Part shown: positions 42,937 through 51,049 of the stretch, piece by piece
How positions within the stretch are numbered: the first letter of the stretch is position 1
How the letters are laid out: each line of letters starts with the position of its first letter
Made by a program: the position numbers and the translations under genes
Notes under the pieces: generated by a model
What the model was told of the DNA's origin: nothing
The model's input: the letters and a program-made list of their open reading frames with translations, nothing else
The model's database searches: none
Assembly (NCBI GenBank): GCA_000746765.1
Contig: JOSY01000033.1
Span: forward strand, 1 to 64,000
Direction: 5' to 3'
Length of the DNA stretch: 64,000 bases
Source: Marine Group I thaumarchaeote SCGC AAA799-D11
GTDB lineage: Archaea; Thermoproteota; Nitrososphaeria; Nitrososphaerales; Nitrosopumilaceae

Positions 42937-43848
42937 ATGATTACAGAACTGGTGCATCAAAAAACGTGTAAAAAAAACAAAATTGTAACTGATCTAAATA
43001 CAGGTGAGGTTGCATGTACAAATTGTGGTGCAGTGTTATCTGAAAGAGTTGTGGATAATGGTCCTGAAAGTTTAGGGATGTCAGGAGAAGAATACCAAGC
43101 CAACAGCAGAGTAGGAAGAAAAATTTCATTAAAAATGATAGATATGGGTTTGTCTACAATCATTGAATCAAAAGATAAAGATGCAACTGGAAAGGGGTTA
43201 TCCAATGAAAACAAGAGAATGTTTTATCGCCTAAGAATGTGGGACAGAAATAGTCGTTCTGCAAACAGTATCAAGTCATTTCAAAAAGCTTTCACCATGC
43301 TTGATGGAATTAGTGCAAAATTGGGGCTCCCAGAGCCAGTTATAGAGCAAACAGCATATCTATTTAGAAAAATTGCCGCAAAAAAGATACTTGCAGGAAG
43401 GTCTACTGCAGGCATACTCTGTGCTGCAATTTACATCACATGTAGAATGACAAACACTCCTAGAACTTTACAAGACGTAGCAAATGCCGGTAATGTGAAC
43501 AAGAAAAACATTCAGAGAACATACAGATTCCTTGCCAGAGAGTTAAACATTACACCTGAAATTTATCATCCAACAGAATTTGTGACACGAATTGCAAAGG
43601 CAGTGAATATTTCTGAAAAGACAGAAAGACTAGCATTTAGAATTCTGGATCTATCTGCAAGAAACGGAGTATTGGAAAGCAAAAACCCAATGGCAATGGC
43701 AGCTGCTGCAACATATCTTGCATCAGTAAAAAATGATGAAAAGATTTCTCAATTAAAAATTTCCAAAGTTTCTAGAATTAGTGCAGTCACAATTAGAGAC
43801 AGAACAAAAGAGATTTTGAAAAAAGTAGGAGATGAAATTAATGGATAG
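42937..43848 (+). CDS. tfb: Transcription initiation factor TFB, divergent
   Basis: 303 residues. The zinc ribbon has a CTNC second knuckle, but its first knuckle is H-x3-C (HQKTC) instead of CxxC. The B-reader/linker GRKISLKMIDMGLSTII and two cyclin repeats follow, with GRSTAGILCAAIYITCRMTNTPRTLQDVANAGNVNKKNIQRTYRFLARELNI and KNPMAMAAAATYLASV. TFB recruits RNA polymerase to TATA/BRE promoters; archaea with many TFBs use them as global regulators. The start at 42937 is chosen because the ORF part upstream lies inside the zinc-ribbon gene in another frame. Confidence 0.9.
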   Translation: MITELVHQKTCKKNKIVTDLNTGEVACTNCGAVLSERVVDNGPESLGMSGEEYQANSRVGRKISLKMIDMGLSTIIESKDKDATGKGLSNENKRMFYRLRMWDRNSRSANSIKSFQKAFTMLDGISAKLGLPEPVIEQTAYLFRKIAAKKILAGRSTAGILCAAIYITCRMTNTPRTLQDVANAGNVNKKNIQRTYRFLARELNITPEIYHPTEFVTRIAKAVNISEKTERLAFRILDLSARNGVLESKNPMAMAAAATYLASVKNDEKISQLKISKVSRISAVTIRDRTKEILKKVGDEING

Positions 43849-44023
43849 AACATGCAGAGGTATTTGTGAGATGCACAAAGCAGGACCAGCACCAAACAAA
43901 ATCAGATACGAGATTGGACAAAAAAGATGTACATTCTGTGGGATATTCTTAGCGATTGATGATCCCAGATGTATATGTTGTAAAGCAGTGCTTAGAACAA
44001 AACCAAGAAGTAAGAAAAAGTAG
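43841..44023 (+). CDS. Small zinc-ribbon protein (paralogue of 1902-2096)
   Basis: 60 residues with C5-x3-C9, C30-x2-C33 and C44-x-C46-C47, a RYEIGQKRC core and LRTKPRSKKK at the end, nearly the same as the paralogue at 1902-2096. It overlaps the TFB stop by 8 bases, so it belongs to the same operon. The basic tail suggests nucleic-acid or ribosome contact. An in-frame ATG at 43832 adds three residues. Confidence 0.78.
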   Translation: MDRTCRGICEMHKAGPAPNKIRYEIGQKRCTFCGIFLAIDDPRCICCKAVLRTKPRSKKK

Positions 44024-45235
44024 TTATTTTTTTGCAGCACTAACTAGAGATACAACATCTCTATCTCTTAGTTGGTAATCCACAGGCAATCGAAGATTAT
44101 ATCTCAAATCTTTTCCATAAAGTAGTCCTTTAGTCAAGTCAGTATGAATTTCTCTTGCAAGATCATTAATTGTTGCACCATCTTTTAGTAAAATCAAGTC
44201 AGGAAGAATTCTTCCCTTTTTATCAGCAAGTTTTGTTTCATCAGCTACAGGGTATATTGAATTCATTTTGAGTAATTTGAACACTGCAACATTGATGGCA
44301 AATTGTACCCCTGTACGCATATATTCTCCCATTATTCCTTTTTTGATAAAGTCCAATGCTTTGATTTGTTTTTCATTTAGTTCTTCAGATTTTAGTATCT
44401 CAAATTGCTCAGAACCAGGAGAATATTTTATCAGCCCTTTTTGTTCAGCACGTCGTAGACTAAACTCACTGTCACCACTTACAGGAATTACAATGGAGTC
44501 ATTGTAACGCTCTCTTAACCTGGCAAAATTTTTGTCTGCACCATCTACATCTATTTTGTTTGCAACGATAAGTGTGGGTTTTGAAATTTTTCTCAAATAA
44601 GATGCAAACTTTTTACTGTCTACCATATCAAAATCATCAAAGTTTTTTTCTTCAAGACCAATGGCAACAAGAGATTCTTTCACATGAGATTTGTTTACGC
44701 CAATTCCACGATAAAGATCAGTTACTGCATCAACAAATTCTGAACCAGAATTGATTAACTTGGATACTTTTTCACGATTCCCTTCAAGAATTTTGTGATA
44801 CCACATGATCAACTCTTCTTCAATGTCAGCAAAATCAGATATAGGATCACCAGTTCCAACTTCAGTAATTTTTCCGGTAGAATCAATACCACCAGATGCA
44901 TCAACTACATGTAATAATGCATCAGATTGTGCAGCAATAGAAAGAAATTGATTTCCCAATCCTTTCCCTTTCCATGCATCTTTGATCAAACCAGGAAGAT
45001 CAATTAATTCAATTGGAATGTATCTCCAACCATCAACGCATTTAGAATTATTTGGATTGTCTTGGATTTTGAATTCAGGATGTACACAAAGAGTGATTGC
45101 ATTTGCAATCCCAGACACAGGGGATTTTGTAGTAAATGGATAAGATGAAATTTCTTCAGAAGATAAAGTTGCAGAATTAAAGAAAGTTGTTTTTCCAGTA
45201 TTGGTTTTACCAATTAATCCAAGTTTGATTGGCAT
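44024..45235 (-). CDS. OBG/YchF-related GTPase with TGS domain
   Basis: 403 residues. GKTNTGKTTFFN (Walker A, G1), TTKSPV (G2), DLPGLI (G3), ANKID (G4). The G domain is followed by a helical insert and, at the C-terminus, a TGS domain (GRILPDLILLKDGATINDLAREIHTDLTKGLLYG). It matches the archaeal redox-regulated-ATPase/YchF-like GTP-binding group associated with ribosomes. It converges with the zinc-ribbon gene. Confidence 0.9.
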   Translation of the reverse strand: MPIKLGLIGKTNTGKTTFFNSATLSSEEISSYPFTTKSPVSGIANAITLCVHPEFKIQDNPNNSKCVDGWRYIPIELIDLPGLIKDAWKGKGLGNQFLSIAAQSDALLHVVDASGGIDSTGKITEVGTGDPISDFADIEEELIMWYHKILEGNREKVSKLINSGSEFVDAVTDLYRGIGVNKSHVKESLVAIGLEEKNFDDFDMVDSKKFASYLRKISKPTLIVANKIDVDGADKNFARLRERYNDSIVIPVSGDSEFSLRRAEQKGLIKYSPGSEQFEILKSEELNEKQIKALDFIKKGIMGEYMRTGVQFAINVAVFKLLKMNSIYPVADETKLADKKGRILPDLILLKDGATINDLAREIHTDLTKGLLYGKDLRYNLRLPVDYQLRDRDVVSLVSAAKK

Positions 45236-45269
45236 GTACTAATGTTCATCTCAGAATATTTATCTCTGC

Positions 45270-45629
45270 CTAGGAATCAACATTACTTTTGATTTTTTCA
45301 AGAGATTGGGTTAATTCTTTGATGGCCCATTCTATATCAGACAAATCTTCATTTGAAAGAGAGTCTTTCCATTTTTCTAAAACACTCGTAGCAATTTCTG
45401 AGCAATTATACAATAAATTCCAGTAAGGATGATGTTCTGCAACAGTATAGGATAATTCAGTCACATCATTTAGACCATTCTTTGCTCTTGCCAAGGAAGT
45501 AATTTTTTCTCCAAATATCTTGATAATATCATTTTCAAGATCTTTTTCAATTTTTAATGGAATGTTTTTTGTTTCATATTTTTTTGCCAAATCAATCAGG
45601 TCATGATAAAAATTTTCAAAGTTTTCCAT
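45270..45629 (-). CDS. Hypothetical helical protein (119 aa)
   Basis: 119 residues, acidic and entirely helical (NFYHDLIDLAKKYETKNIPLKIEKDLENDIIKIFGEKI). No recognised domain. It is one base away from the CoA-binding-protein gene on the same strand, so the two are probably one transcript. Confidence 0.55.
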   Translation of the reverse strand: MENFENFYHDLIDLAKKYETKNIPLKIEKDLENDIIKIFGEKITSLARAKNGLNDVTELSYTVAEHHPYWNLLYNCSEIATSVLEKWKDSLSNEDLSDIEWAIKELTQSLEKIKSNVDS

Positions 45630-45630
45630 A

Positions 45631-46041
45631 TCAACACAATCTCTGGTGTTCAGCTAACATACACCTATTGAAGACAACATCAATGCCTGCGTTTCTAGCA
45701 AGTTTTTCTGCCTCAGGGTTATGGATTCCCTCTTGAAGCCAAATAACTTTGGGTTTTTTCTTTATTGCTTCCTCAACAAATGGCAAAACCTCATCAGAGG
45801 GTCTAAAAACATCTACAATGTCAACGTCTTCATCAATATCAGAAACAGAATCATAACATTTCTTCCCTAAAATTTCATCAACAGTAGGATTTACAGGAGT
45901 TATATCAAATCCATTTTCAGAAAGGTATCTAGGGACGTAATGAGCAGCCTTTGAAGGATTTTTTGACATTCCAATAACTGCTACTTTTTTTAGAGATAGG
46001 ATATCTTGAATTTGTTTATCAGAATGATCGTCTTGTTCCAT
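45631..46041 (-). CDS. CoA-binding domain protein (YccU-like)
   Basis: 136 residues from the ATG at 46041. KKVAVIGMSKNPSKAAHYVPRYLSENGFDITPVNPTVDEILGKKCYDSVSDI is the CoA-binding Rossmann fold, followed by DVFRPSDEVLPFVEEAIKKKPKVIWLQEGIHNPEAEKLARNAGIDVVFNRCMLAEH, which matches YccU-type proteins. The frame extends to 46116, but those residues are hydrophobic and not conserved-looking. Role unknown; CoA binding is by family. Confidence 0.85.
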   Translation of the reverse strand: MEQDDHSDKQIQDILSLKKVAVIGMSKNPSKAAHYVPRYLSENGFDITPVNPTVDEILGKKCYDSVSDIDEDVDIVDVFRPSDEVLPFVEEAIKKKPKVIWLQEGIHNPEAEKLARNAGIDVVFNRCMLAEHQRLC

Positions 46042-46121
46042 AATGAACCTGTAATAATCATGAATATAATTTTTGAAAAACCACAGAAAGAATTTTTTAG
46101 TGAGAAATAAGAACAAAAACT

Positions 46122-46643
46122 ATGGAAGAAGAGGCAAAAGACATCATAGTCTTAGGCGCAATCAGACGCGGAGATAAAAAATTCGATAAAATTCAGAGAT
46201 CAACTCAAATCAAACCTGAAGAACTTAATTCAATTTTAGAAAAATTAGAAGAAAGAGGCCTAATCGCTGTAGAAGAGAAGAAAGGATGGCTAGGTAAAAA
46301 AATTGAACTGAAAGTTACTGAAAAAGGTTCAAATGAATTAGATCACAGATTACATGAAGTTAAAGAAAAATGGAATCAAATGCAAGCACTCTACCAAAGC
46401 GGGGATAAGAAAAAGCTTCAAGGATTCATGGACGACAACAGATCATTTTTCCCAATGATGATGTTTTTTGGAGTCATGGATATCATGATGTTTAGTATGA
46501 TGTTTAGTATGATTGGAGCCAGCATGGGAGATTATGTTCCAGCTGAAAGCATGCCAGATGGTGCAGATGGAGCCATGGATGATGGCAGCATGGATGGCGG
46601 AGGCATGGATGATGGCGGCTTTGATATTGACATTGGTTTCTAG
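46122..46643 (+). CDS. Winged-helix protein with Met-rich hydrophobic segment and acidic Gly/Met tail
   Basis: 173 residues. Residues about 1-75 form a MarR/PadR-like winged helix (IIVLGAIRRGDKKFDKIQRSTQIKPEELNSILEKLEERGLIAVEEKK). A charged helix follows, then a methionine-rich hydrophobic stretch (FFPMMMFFGVMDIMMFSMMFSM, about 107-130) that could sit in the membrane, and a tail of Asp, Gly and Met repeats (DDGSMDGGGMDDGG). The tail could bind copper or other cations, but this is speculative. Divergent from the CoA-binding-protein gene. Confidence 0.65.
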   Translation: MEEEAKDIIVLGAIRRGDKKFDKIQRSTQIKPEELNSILEKLEERGLIAVEEKKGWLGKKIELKVTEKGSNELDHRLHEVKEKWNQMQALYQSGDKKKLQGFMDDNRSFFPMMMFFGVMDIMMFSMMFSMIGASMGDYVPAESMPDGADGAMDDGSMDGGGMDDGGFDIDIGF

Positions 46644-46679
46644 TGTAAATTTTATACTTGAAACAAAAACAAATTACAA

Positions 46680-47687
46680 TTGATTTACAATTCATTTGAC
46701 AATCCAGGACTCGTCAAAGTTCTAACATTTTTGCAAACCCACAATACAGAATATCTGTCAGGACAAGACTTGAGTGACGTTTTACATATCAGCAGGGTTG
46801 CAGTGTGGAAGCATATTAAAAAAATTCAAGAATTAGGATACACTGTAGAATCAAAACAAAAACTAGGATACAAACTAACAAAAAATTCTGATGCGTTGCT
46901 TCCTTGGGAAATTACATCGGGCCTGAAGACAAAAACGATTGGGCAGCAGGCATTTTACTTTGATTCGACTGATTCAACACAAAATCAGGCATTAAAAATG
47001 GCAGAAGAGTCAGAAAACAATGGTGCAATTATCGTTGCAGAGAAACAAACAGGAGGAAGAGGAAGATCTGGAAGAAAATGGATTTCACCAAAAGGAGGAA
47101 TATGGTTTTCAGTCATTTTACATCCAAAATTTGACATATCAATAACAACATTATTTCCAATTGCATCAGCATTAGCATTATCAATAGCATTAGAAAAAAC
47201 ATTCAACATTTCTCCAGAATTAAAGTGGCCAAATGACATAACAATCAAAGGCAAAAAACTTGCAGGGATGTTAGTAGATGTGTCATTAGAATCAAATAAA
47301 ATTGAAAATTTGGTGTTGGGTGTGGGAATAAATTTTGATGTAGATGTAAAACAAATTGAGAAAAATCTCAAAGGTACTCCAAACTTTTACGGAGTGGCAT
47401 CACTTAATGAACAAAAAACAAAGATTAAACCAATAGAATTAGTTCAATCATTTTTGACAGAATTAGAAAAAATATACAAATCACTAGAAGCAAAACAAAC
47501 AAGAAAGATTATTTCAGAATGGACAAAACGATCATCTACAATTGGAAAAAATGTAAAACTAAACACAGTTGATGGTGAAATTAAAGGAAAAGCACTCAGA
47601 ATAGATGAAGATGGGGCACTTGTAGTTTCCAACAACAAGAATTCAAATCGAGTGATAGCAGGAGATATTATTCATATAACAAAATAA
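46680..47687 (+). CDS. birA: Biotin--protein ligase with N-terminal HTH (BirA)
   Basis: 335 residues. A winged-helix N-terminus (about 8-66, EYLSGQDLSDVLHISRVAVWKHIKKIQELGYTVESKQ) precedes the ligase: GRGRSGRKW (126-134) binds biotinyl-AMP, with WISPKGGIWFSVIL, LKWPNDITIKGKKLAGMLVDV and GVGINFDV after it, and a C-terminal SH3-like domain. It biotinylates the carboxyl-carrier subunit of acetyl/propionyl-CoA carboxylase, needed for the same carbon-fixation cycle as the mutase genes. Starts with TTG. Confidence 0.93.
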   Translation: MIYNSFDNPGLVKVLTFLQTHNTEYLSGQDLSDVLHISRVAVWKHIKKIQELGYTVESKQKLGYKLTKNSDALLPWEITSGLKTKTIGQQAFYFDSTDSTQNQALKMAEESENNGAIIVAEKQTGGRGRSGRKWISPKGGIWFSVILHPKFDISITTLFPIASALALSIALEKTFNISPELKWPNDITIKGKKLAGMLVDVSLESNKIENLVLGVGINFDVDVKQIEKNLKGTPNFYGVASLNEQKTKIKPIELVQSFLTELEKIYKSLEAKQTRKIISEWTKRSSTIGKNVKLNTVDGEIKGKALRIDEDGALVVSNNKNSNRVIAGDIIHITK

Positions 47688-48035
47688 TTATTTTTTTGTA
47701 TTTTTTGTTTTTCTTTTTGTAGATGTACGTTTTGGTTTTGAAATTAAGGAAGATTGCTCCTTTACAATTTCTTTGAGATCATTTTGTATTTCAAACACAG
47801 TAGAAAGTAATTCTTCAAGAGCCTCAGAATACTTTTCATAAGTAGCAAGCAACTCATTTTGTTTTAGATTTGCCTTCTGAAGGTATTCATTAGATCTTAT
47901 CAGATTTGCAGTTTCAACTAATTCAGGAATATCAGATACAGGTTCGCCTAATGCTGTCAATTCGGCTTGTGCCTGTTGTATTTTTTTACGCAATTCATAG
48001 ATAATGTTACCTGCCCCAACTTTTTCCAATATCAA
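47688..48035 (-). CDS. Hypothetical coiled-coil protein (115 aa)
   Basis: 115 residues: heptad-rich helices (KIQQAQAELTALGEPVSDIPELVETANLIRSNEYLQKANLKQNELLATYEKYSEALEELLSTVFEIQNDLKEIVKEQSSLI) and a very basic tail (KPKRTSTKRKTKNTKK). The tail suggests nucleic-acid binding. Ends next to birA in convergent orientation. Confidence 0.6.
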   Translation of the reverse strand: MILEKVGAGNIIYELRKKIQQAQAELTALGEPVSDIPELVETANLIRSNEYLQKANLKQNELLATYEKYSEALEELLSTVFEIQNDLKEIVKEQSSLISKPKRTSTKRKTKNTKK

Positions 48036-48145
48036 AACACATACTCCGAATAAATTAAAGATTTTCTAAGATTAGAAAATACAACAGACCAGTGTGCGTA
48101 TAAATTAGCAGAAAATAGAAATAAACCACGCAATAGTTACTAATC

Positions 48146-49582
48146 GTGTTAAATCATTTCAAAAAAATTTCTTGTCTTTTAGTTATCAGCATACTTAGCA
48201 CACAAAGCGTAACAGGAATTTCATTTGCTCAAACAAGTGAAGAACCTGAAATGATGTTCAATCAAGCAATGGAGTTTTTCTCTAACGGGAATTACAATCA
48301 AGCTATAACAATTTATGATGAAATATTAGAAATTGCACCAAACAACATCTCCACATTAAAGATGAAAGGAATTGCACATAGTAATATGGGAGATCACAAA
48401 AAATCTTTAGAACAATTCTTCACTGTGTTACAACATAGGCCAAATGATGTTATATCATTAGCTGGAATGGGAGTGGGTTTTGGCAATCTAGGAGAATATC
48501 AAGAAGCTACATCATACTTTGAAAAAGCTCTCAAAGAAAGGCCAAATAGTACAGTCATAAAAAATTACAAAGAATTCATAGACAAAGTAGTTGCAAAATA
48601 CCCCTACACACCTACAGAAAAACCTCAAGGATTGGATAAACAACCAGTATCATCCATACCAGATTGGGTGAAACCAATAGCAAAGTGGTGGGCAACAGAT
48701 GGAATTGATGATTCAGAATTTGTTTCAGCATTGATATTCATGATTAATAACAAAATTATTCAGATTCCACCAGTAGAAGCTCAAAGTAATTCTGAAGAAA
48801 AAATACCGGATTGGATAAAAAATTATGCTGGTTGGTGGGCAGAAGATCAAATTGACGATGATACATTTGTACAAGGAATACAATACATGATAGAAAATGG
48901 ACTAATTGTAATCAAAGTTGAAGATACGCCACAAACACAAGAAGAATTAGACCACGAATTTTATTTATTTACAAAATATCTCAGAGACATTTCAAATAAC
49001 ATATCAAAAGAAAAGCGATACATAGAATACCCAAATCCTAGTCAAGATGTAATTAAAAAATTTCTAAGAGATTATGTAAAATGGAATTTTGAAGAAGAGG
49101 CAAAAAAAGCATCTACTAGTTTTCCAGATCCCACATATGAAATCATAGATGATACGTATATTATCTATTACAAAGTTTACATCAATGAGCAACCATCAGG
49201 TCTACCATTAGATCATGTAAGTACACTAAGTAATTCATTTACATTTTGGGAAGAACAAGAACTATCAACAAATAATCAAAAAGCAAAAATGAAATTTGAG
49301 ATAACAGATTTGAAACATGAAGCAAATGTTTGGGTAACATGGGTAGTTCGAAGCATAGGAGAGGGGGTTTTAGGACATGCACATCTTGGTAAAGGAGTTG
49401 TAGAAGTCACATTAGGAGATTACAATTGTGATGGAAGTTTTCAATTGTATGATGTAGAAAGTGTAGAAACGATCATGACACATGAATTGGGTCATTCAAT
49501 TGGATTGAAACACGTTAATGATAAAACAAGTATAATGTATCCGTCATTCACACCCTCATATGCATATTGTTTGTTGAGTTAA
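48146..49582 (+). CDS. Secreted TPR-metalloprotease with WVK/WIK surface repeats
   Basis: 478 residues. A signal peptide (about 1-27) is followed by TPR units (about 32-140), then two surface repeats (IPDWVKPIAKWWATDGIDD and IPDWIKNYAGWWAEDQIDD), and a C-terminal metalloprotease with the metzincin zinc site HELGHSIGLKH (446-456) and SIMYPS Met-turn. The combination resembles a matrixin-like protease tethered by surface repeats. It starts with GTG. Probably acts on cell-surface or extracellular peptides. Confidence 0.78.
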   Translation: MLNHFKKISCLLVISILSTQSVTGISFAQTSEEPEMMFNQAMEFFSNGNYNQAITIYDEILEIAPNNISTLKMKGIAHSNMGDHKKSLEQFFTVLQHRPNDVISLAGMGVGFGNLGEYQEATSYFEKALKERPNSTVIKNYKEFIDKVVAKYPYTPTEKPQGLDKQPVSSIPDWVKPIAKWWATDGIDDSEFVSALIFMINNKIIQIPPVEAQSNSEEKIPDWIKNYAGWWAEDQIDDDTFVQGIQYMIENGLIVIKVEDTPQTQEELDHEFYLFTKYLRDISNNISKEKRYIEYPNPSQDVIKKFLRDYVKWNFEEEAKKASTSFPDPTYEIIDDTYIIYYKVYINEQPSGLPLDHVSTLSNSFTFWEEQELSTNNQKAKMKFEITDLKHEANVWVTWVVRSIGEGVLGHAHLGKGVVEVTLGDYNCDGSFQLYDVESVETIMTHELGHSIGLKHVNDKTSIMYPSFTPSYAYCLLS

Positions 49583-49654
49583 ATTCCTAAAAAAAATTAA
49601 AAAAAGCATAGTTAGCTTGACCTACACACAAATAACCGGTAGAAATTATGTAAA

Positions 49655-50602
49655 ATGGATAATAAGGGAATTGTGCAAATTCAGGTAATTATGCTTAGAA
49701 ATCAAATGGTCACGGGTTCAAAATGTCCAGCCTGTGGCGATAAAAAAATGATTACAGATGAGAACACAGGTGAATTATTTTGTGGAAAATGTGGCTTTGT
49801 AGTATCTGATAAAATTGCAGACACAGGTGCTGAATGGCGTTCTTTTTCAAATGATGAAGGGAACAAAGCAAGAACAGGTGCAGGAACATCACTTACAATG
49901 CACGACATGGGATTATCAACAGTAATTGGTGCAGCTAACAAAGATTCAACAGGAAAACCACTATCTGCAAGTGTCAAGAGCTCAATTGAAAGATTAAGAA
50001 CATGGGATAGTAGAAGCCAAGCACATTCTTCAGCAGACAGAAATCTAAGACAAGCACTTAATGAAATGGATAAACTAAAAGACAAACTTGCATTAACTGA
50101 CGCAGTTATCGAGAAAGCAGCTTACATTTACAGAAAGGCAATGGAGAAGAAACTAGTTCGCGGTCGTTCAATTCAAGGATTAGTAGCAGCATGTCTTTAT
50201 GCATCATGTAGAAACACAGAGACTCCAAGAACATTGGATGATGTTGCAAAAGGAATCAACATTAGAAGAAAAGATGTTGCAAGATGTTACAGATTGATTT
50301 TCAGAGAATTAGAACTAAAAATGCCAGTAGTAGATCCTGTAAAAGGAGTTTCAAGAATTGCAAGTATTGCAGAACTCAGTGAGAAAAGTAAACGTAAAGC
50401 AATTGCAATACTAAATGAAGCAAAGAAAATGGGGGTGGTTGCAGGAAAAGACCCAATGGGAATAGCTGCTGCAGCGCTATATCTTGCATGTATTAGTACT
50501 GGAGAAGTAAAATCTCAAAAAGACATATCCATAGCATCAGGAGTAACTGAAGTCACTATTAGAAATCGATGTGCAGGATTAAGAAAGATAATTAATGATT
50601 AG
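49655..50602 (+). CDS. tfb: Transcription initiation factor TFB, canonical
   Basis: 315 residues. The zinc ribbon is complete (CPACG at about 24-28 and CGKCG about 43-47), the B-reader/linker GTSLTMHDMGLSTVIG follows, then two cyclin repeats ending VTEVTIRNRCAGLRKII. RSIQGLVAACLYASCRNTETPRTLDDVAKGINIRRKDVARCYRLIFRELEL is the first helix bundle. ATGs at 49655, 49691 and 49706 are all possible. It differs from the TFB at 42937 by having four normal zinc ligands. Confidence 0.94.
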   Translation: MDNKGIVQIQVIMLRNQMVTGSKCPACGDKKMITDENTGELFCGKCGFVVSDKIADTGAEWRSFSNDEGNKARTGAGTSLTMHDMGLSTVIGAANKDSTGKPLSASVKSSIERLRTWDSRSQAHSSADRNLRQALNEMDKLKDKLALTDAVIEKAAYIYRKAMEKKLVRGRSIQGLVAACLYASCRNTETPRTLDDVAKGINIRRKDVARCYRLIFRELELKMPVVDPVKGVSRIASIAELSEKSKRKAIAILNEAKKMGVVAGKDPMGIAAAALYLACISTGEVKSQKDISIASGVTEVTIRNRCAGLRKIIND

Positions 50603-50605
50603 AAA

Positions 50606-51013
50606 TCATTTTTGAGAACGTTCAAACTCTAATTTATCCCAAGGAAACACCACATATGCATTATTATTTGTCTTTTTTCCATACAGTAATTGTTTAGGAT
50701 ATTTTTTCCCACGTCGTGCAAATAATGTTGCATAAACAAATTTTGAAGGAACATCAACCCGTTTTATAATTTCATCAAACGTATCACCAGAATCAAAAAT
50801 ATCATCAACAAACAATGAATCAGAAGATATTTTCTTTTTATCTACAAAAATTTTTTTTATTCCTAGATGATCAGCAACCAAACGTGCAGGAACAAGTCCA
50901 CCTCTACTAAGAGTAGTAATACTTGAAAAAGTTCTAGGAAGTTTTGAAATTTTATTTGAGAGTTTTTTTACAAGAAATTCAATTTCATACCAATCAACAT
51001 TTTGAGACAACAT
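50606..51013 (-). CDS. Phosphoribosyltransferase
   Basis: 135 residues of the type I PRTase fold. LFVDDIFDSGDTF near residue 67 is the PRPP-binding motif with both acidic residues; SSITTLSRGGLVPARLVADHLG near 31 is the pyrophosphate/strand-loop part. Short for the family; probably a hypoxanthine/xanthine-type salvage enzyme, substrate uncertain. Confidence 0.82.
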   Translation of the reverse strand: MLSQNVDWYEIEFLVKKLSNKISKLPRTFSSITTLSRGGLVPARLVADHLGIKKIFVDKKKISSDSLFVDDIFDSGDTFDEIIKRVDVPSKFVYATLFARRGKKYPKQLLYGKKTNNNAYVVFPWDKLEFERSQK

Positions 51014-51049
51014 AAAGAAATCATAAAGAGTTGAATTAAGTTGTTATGT

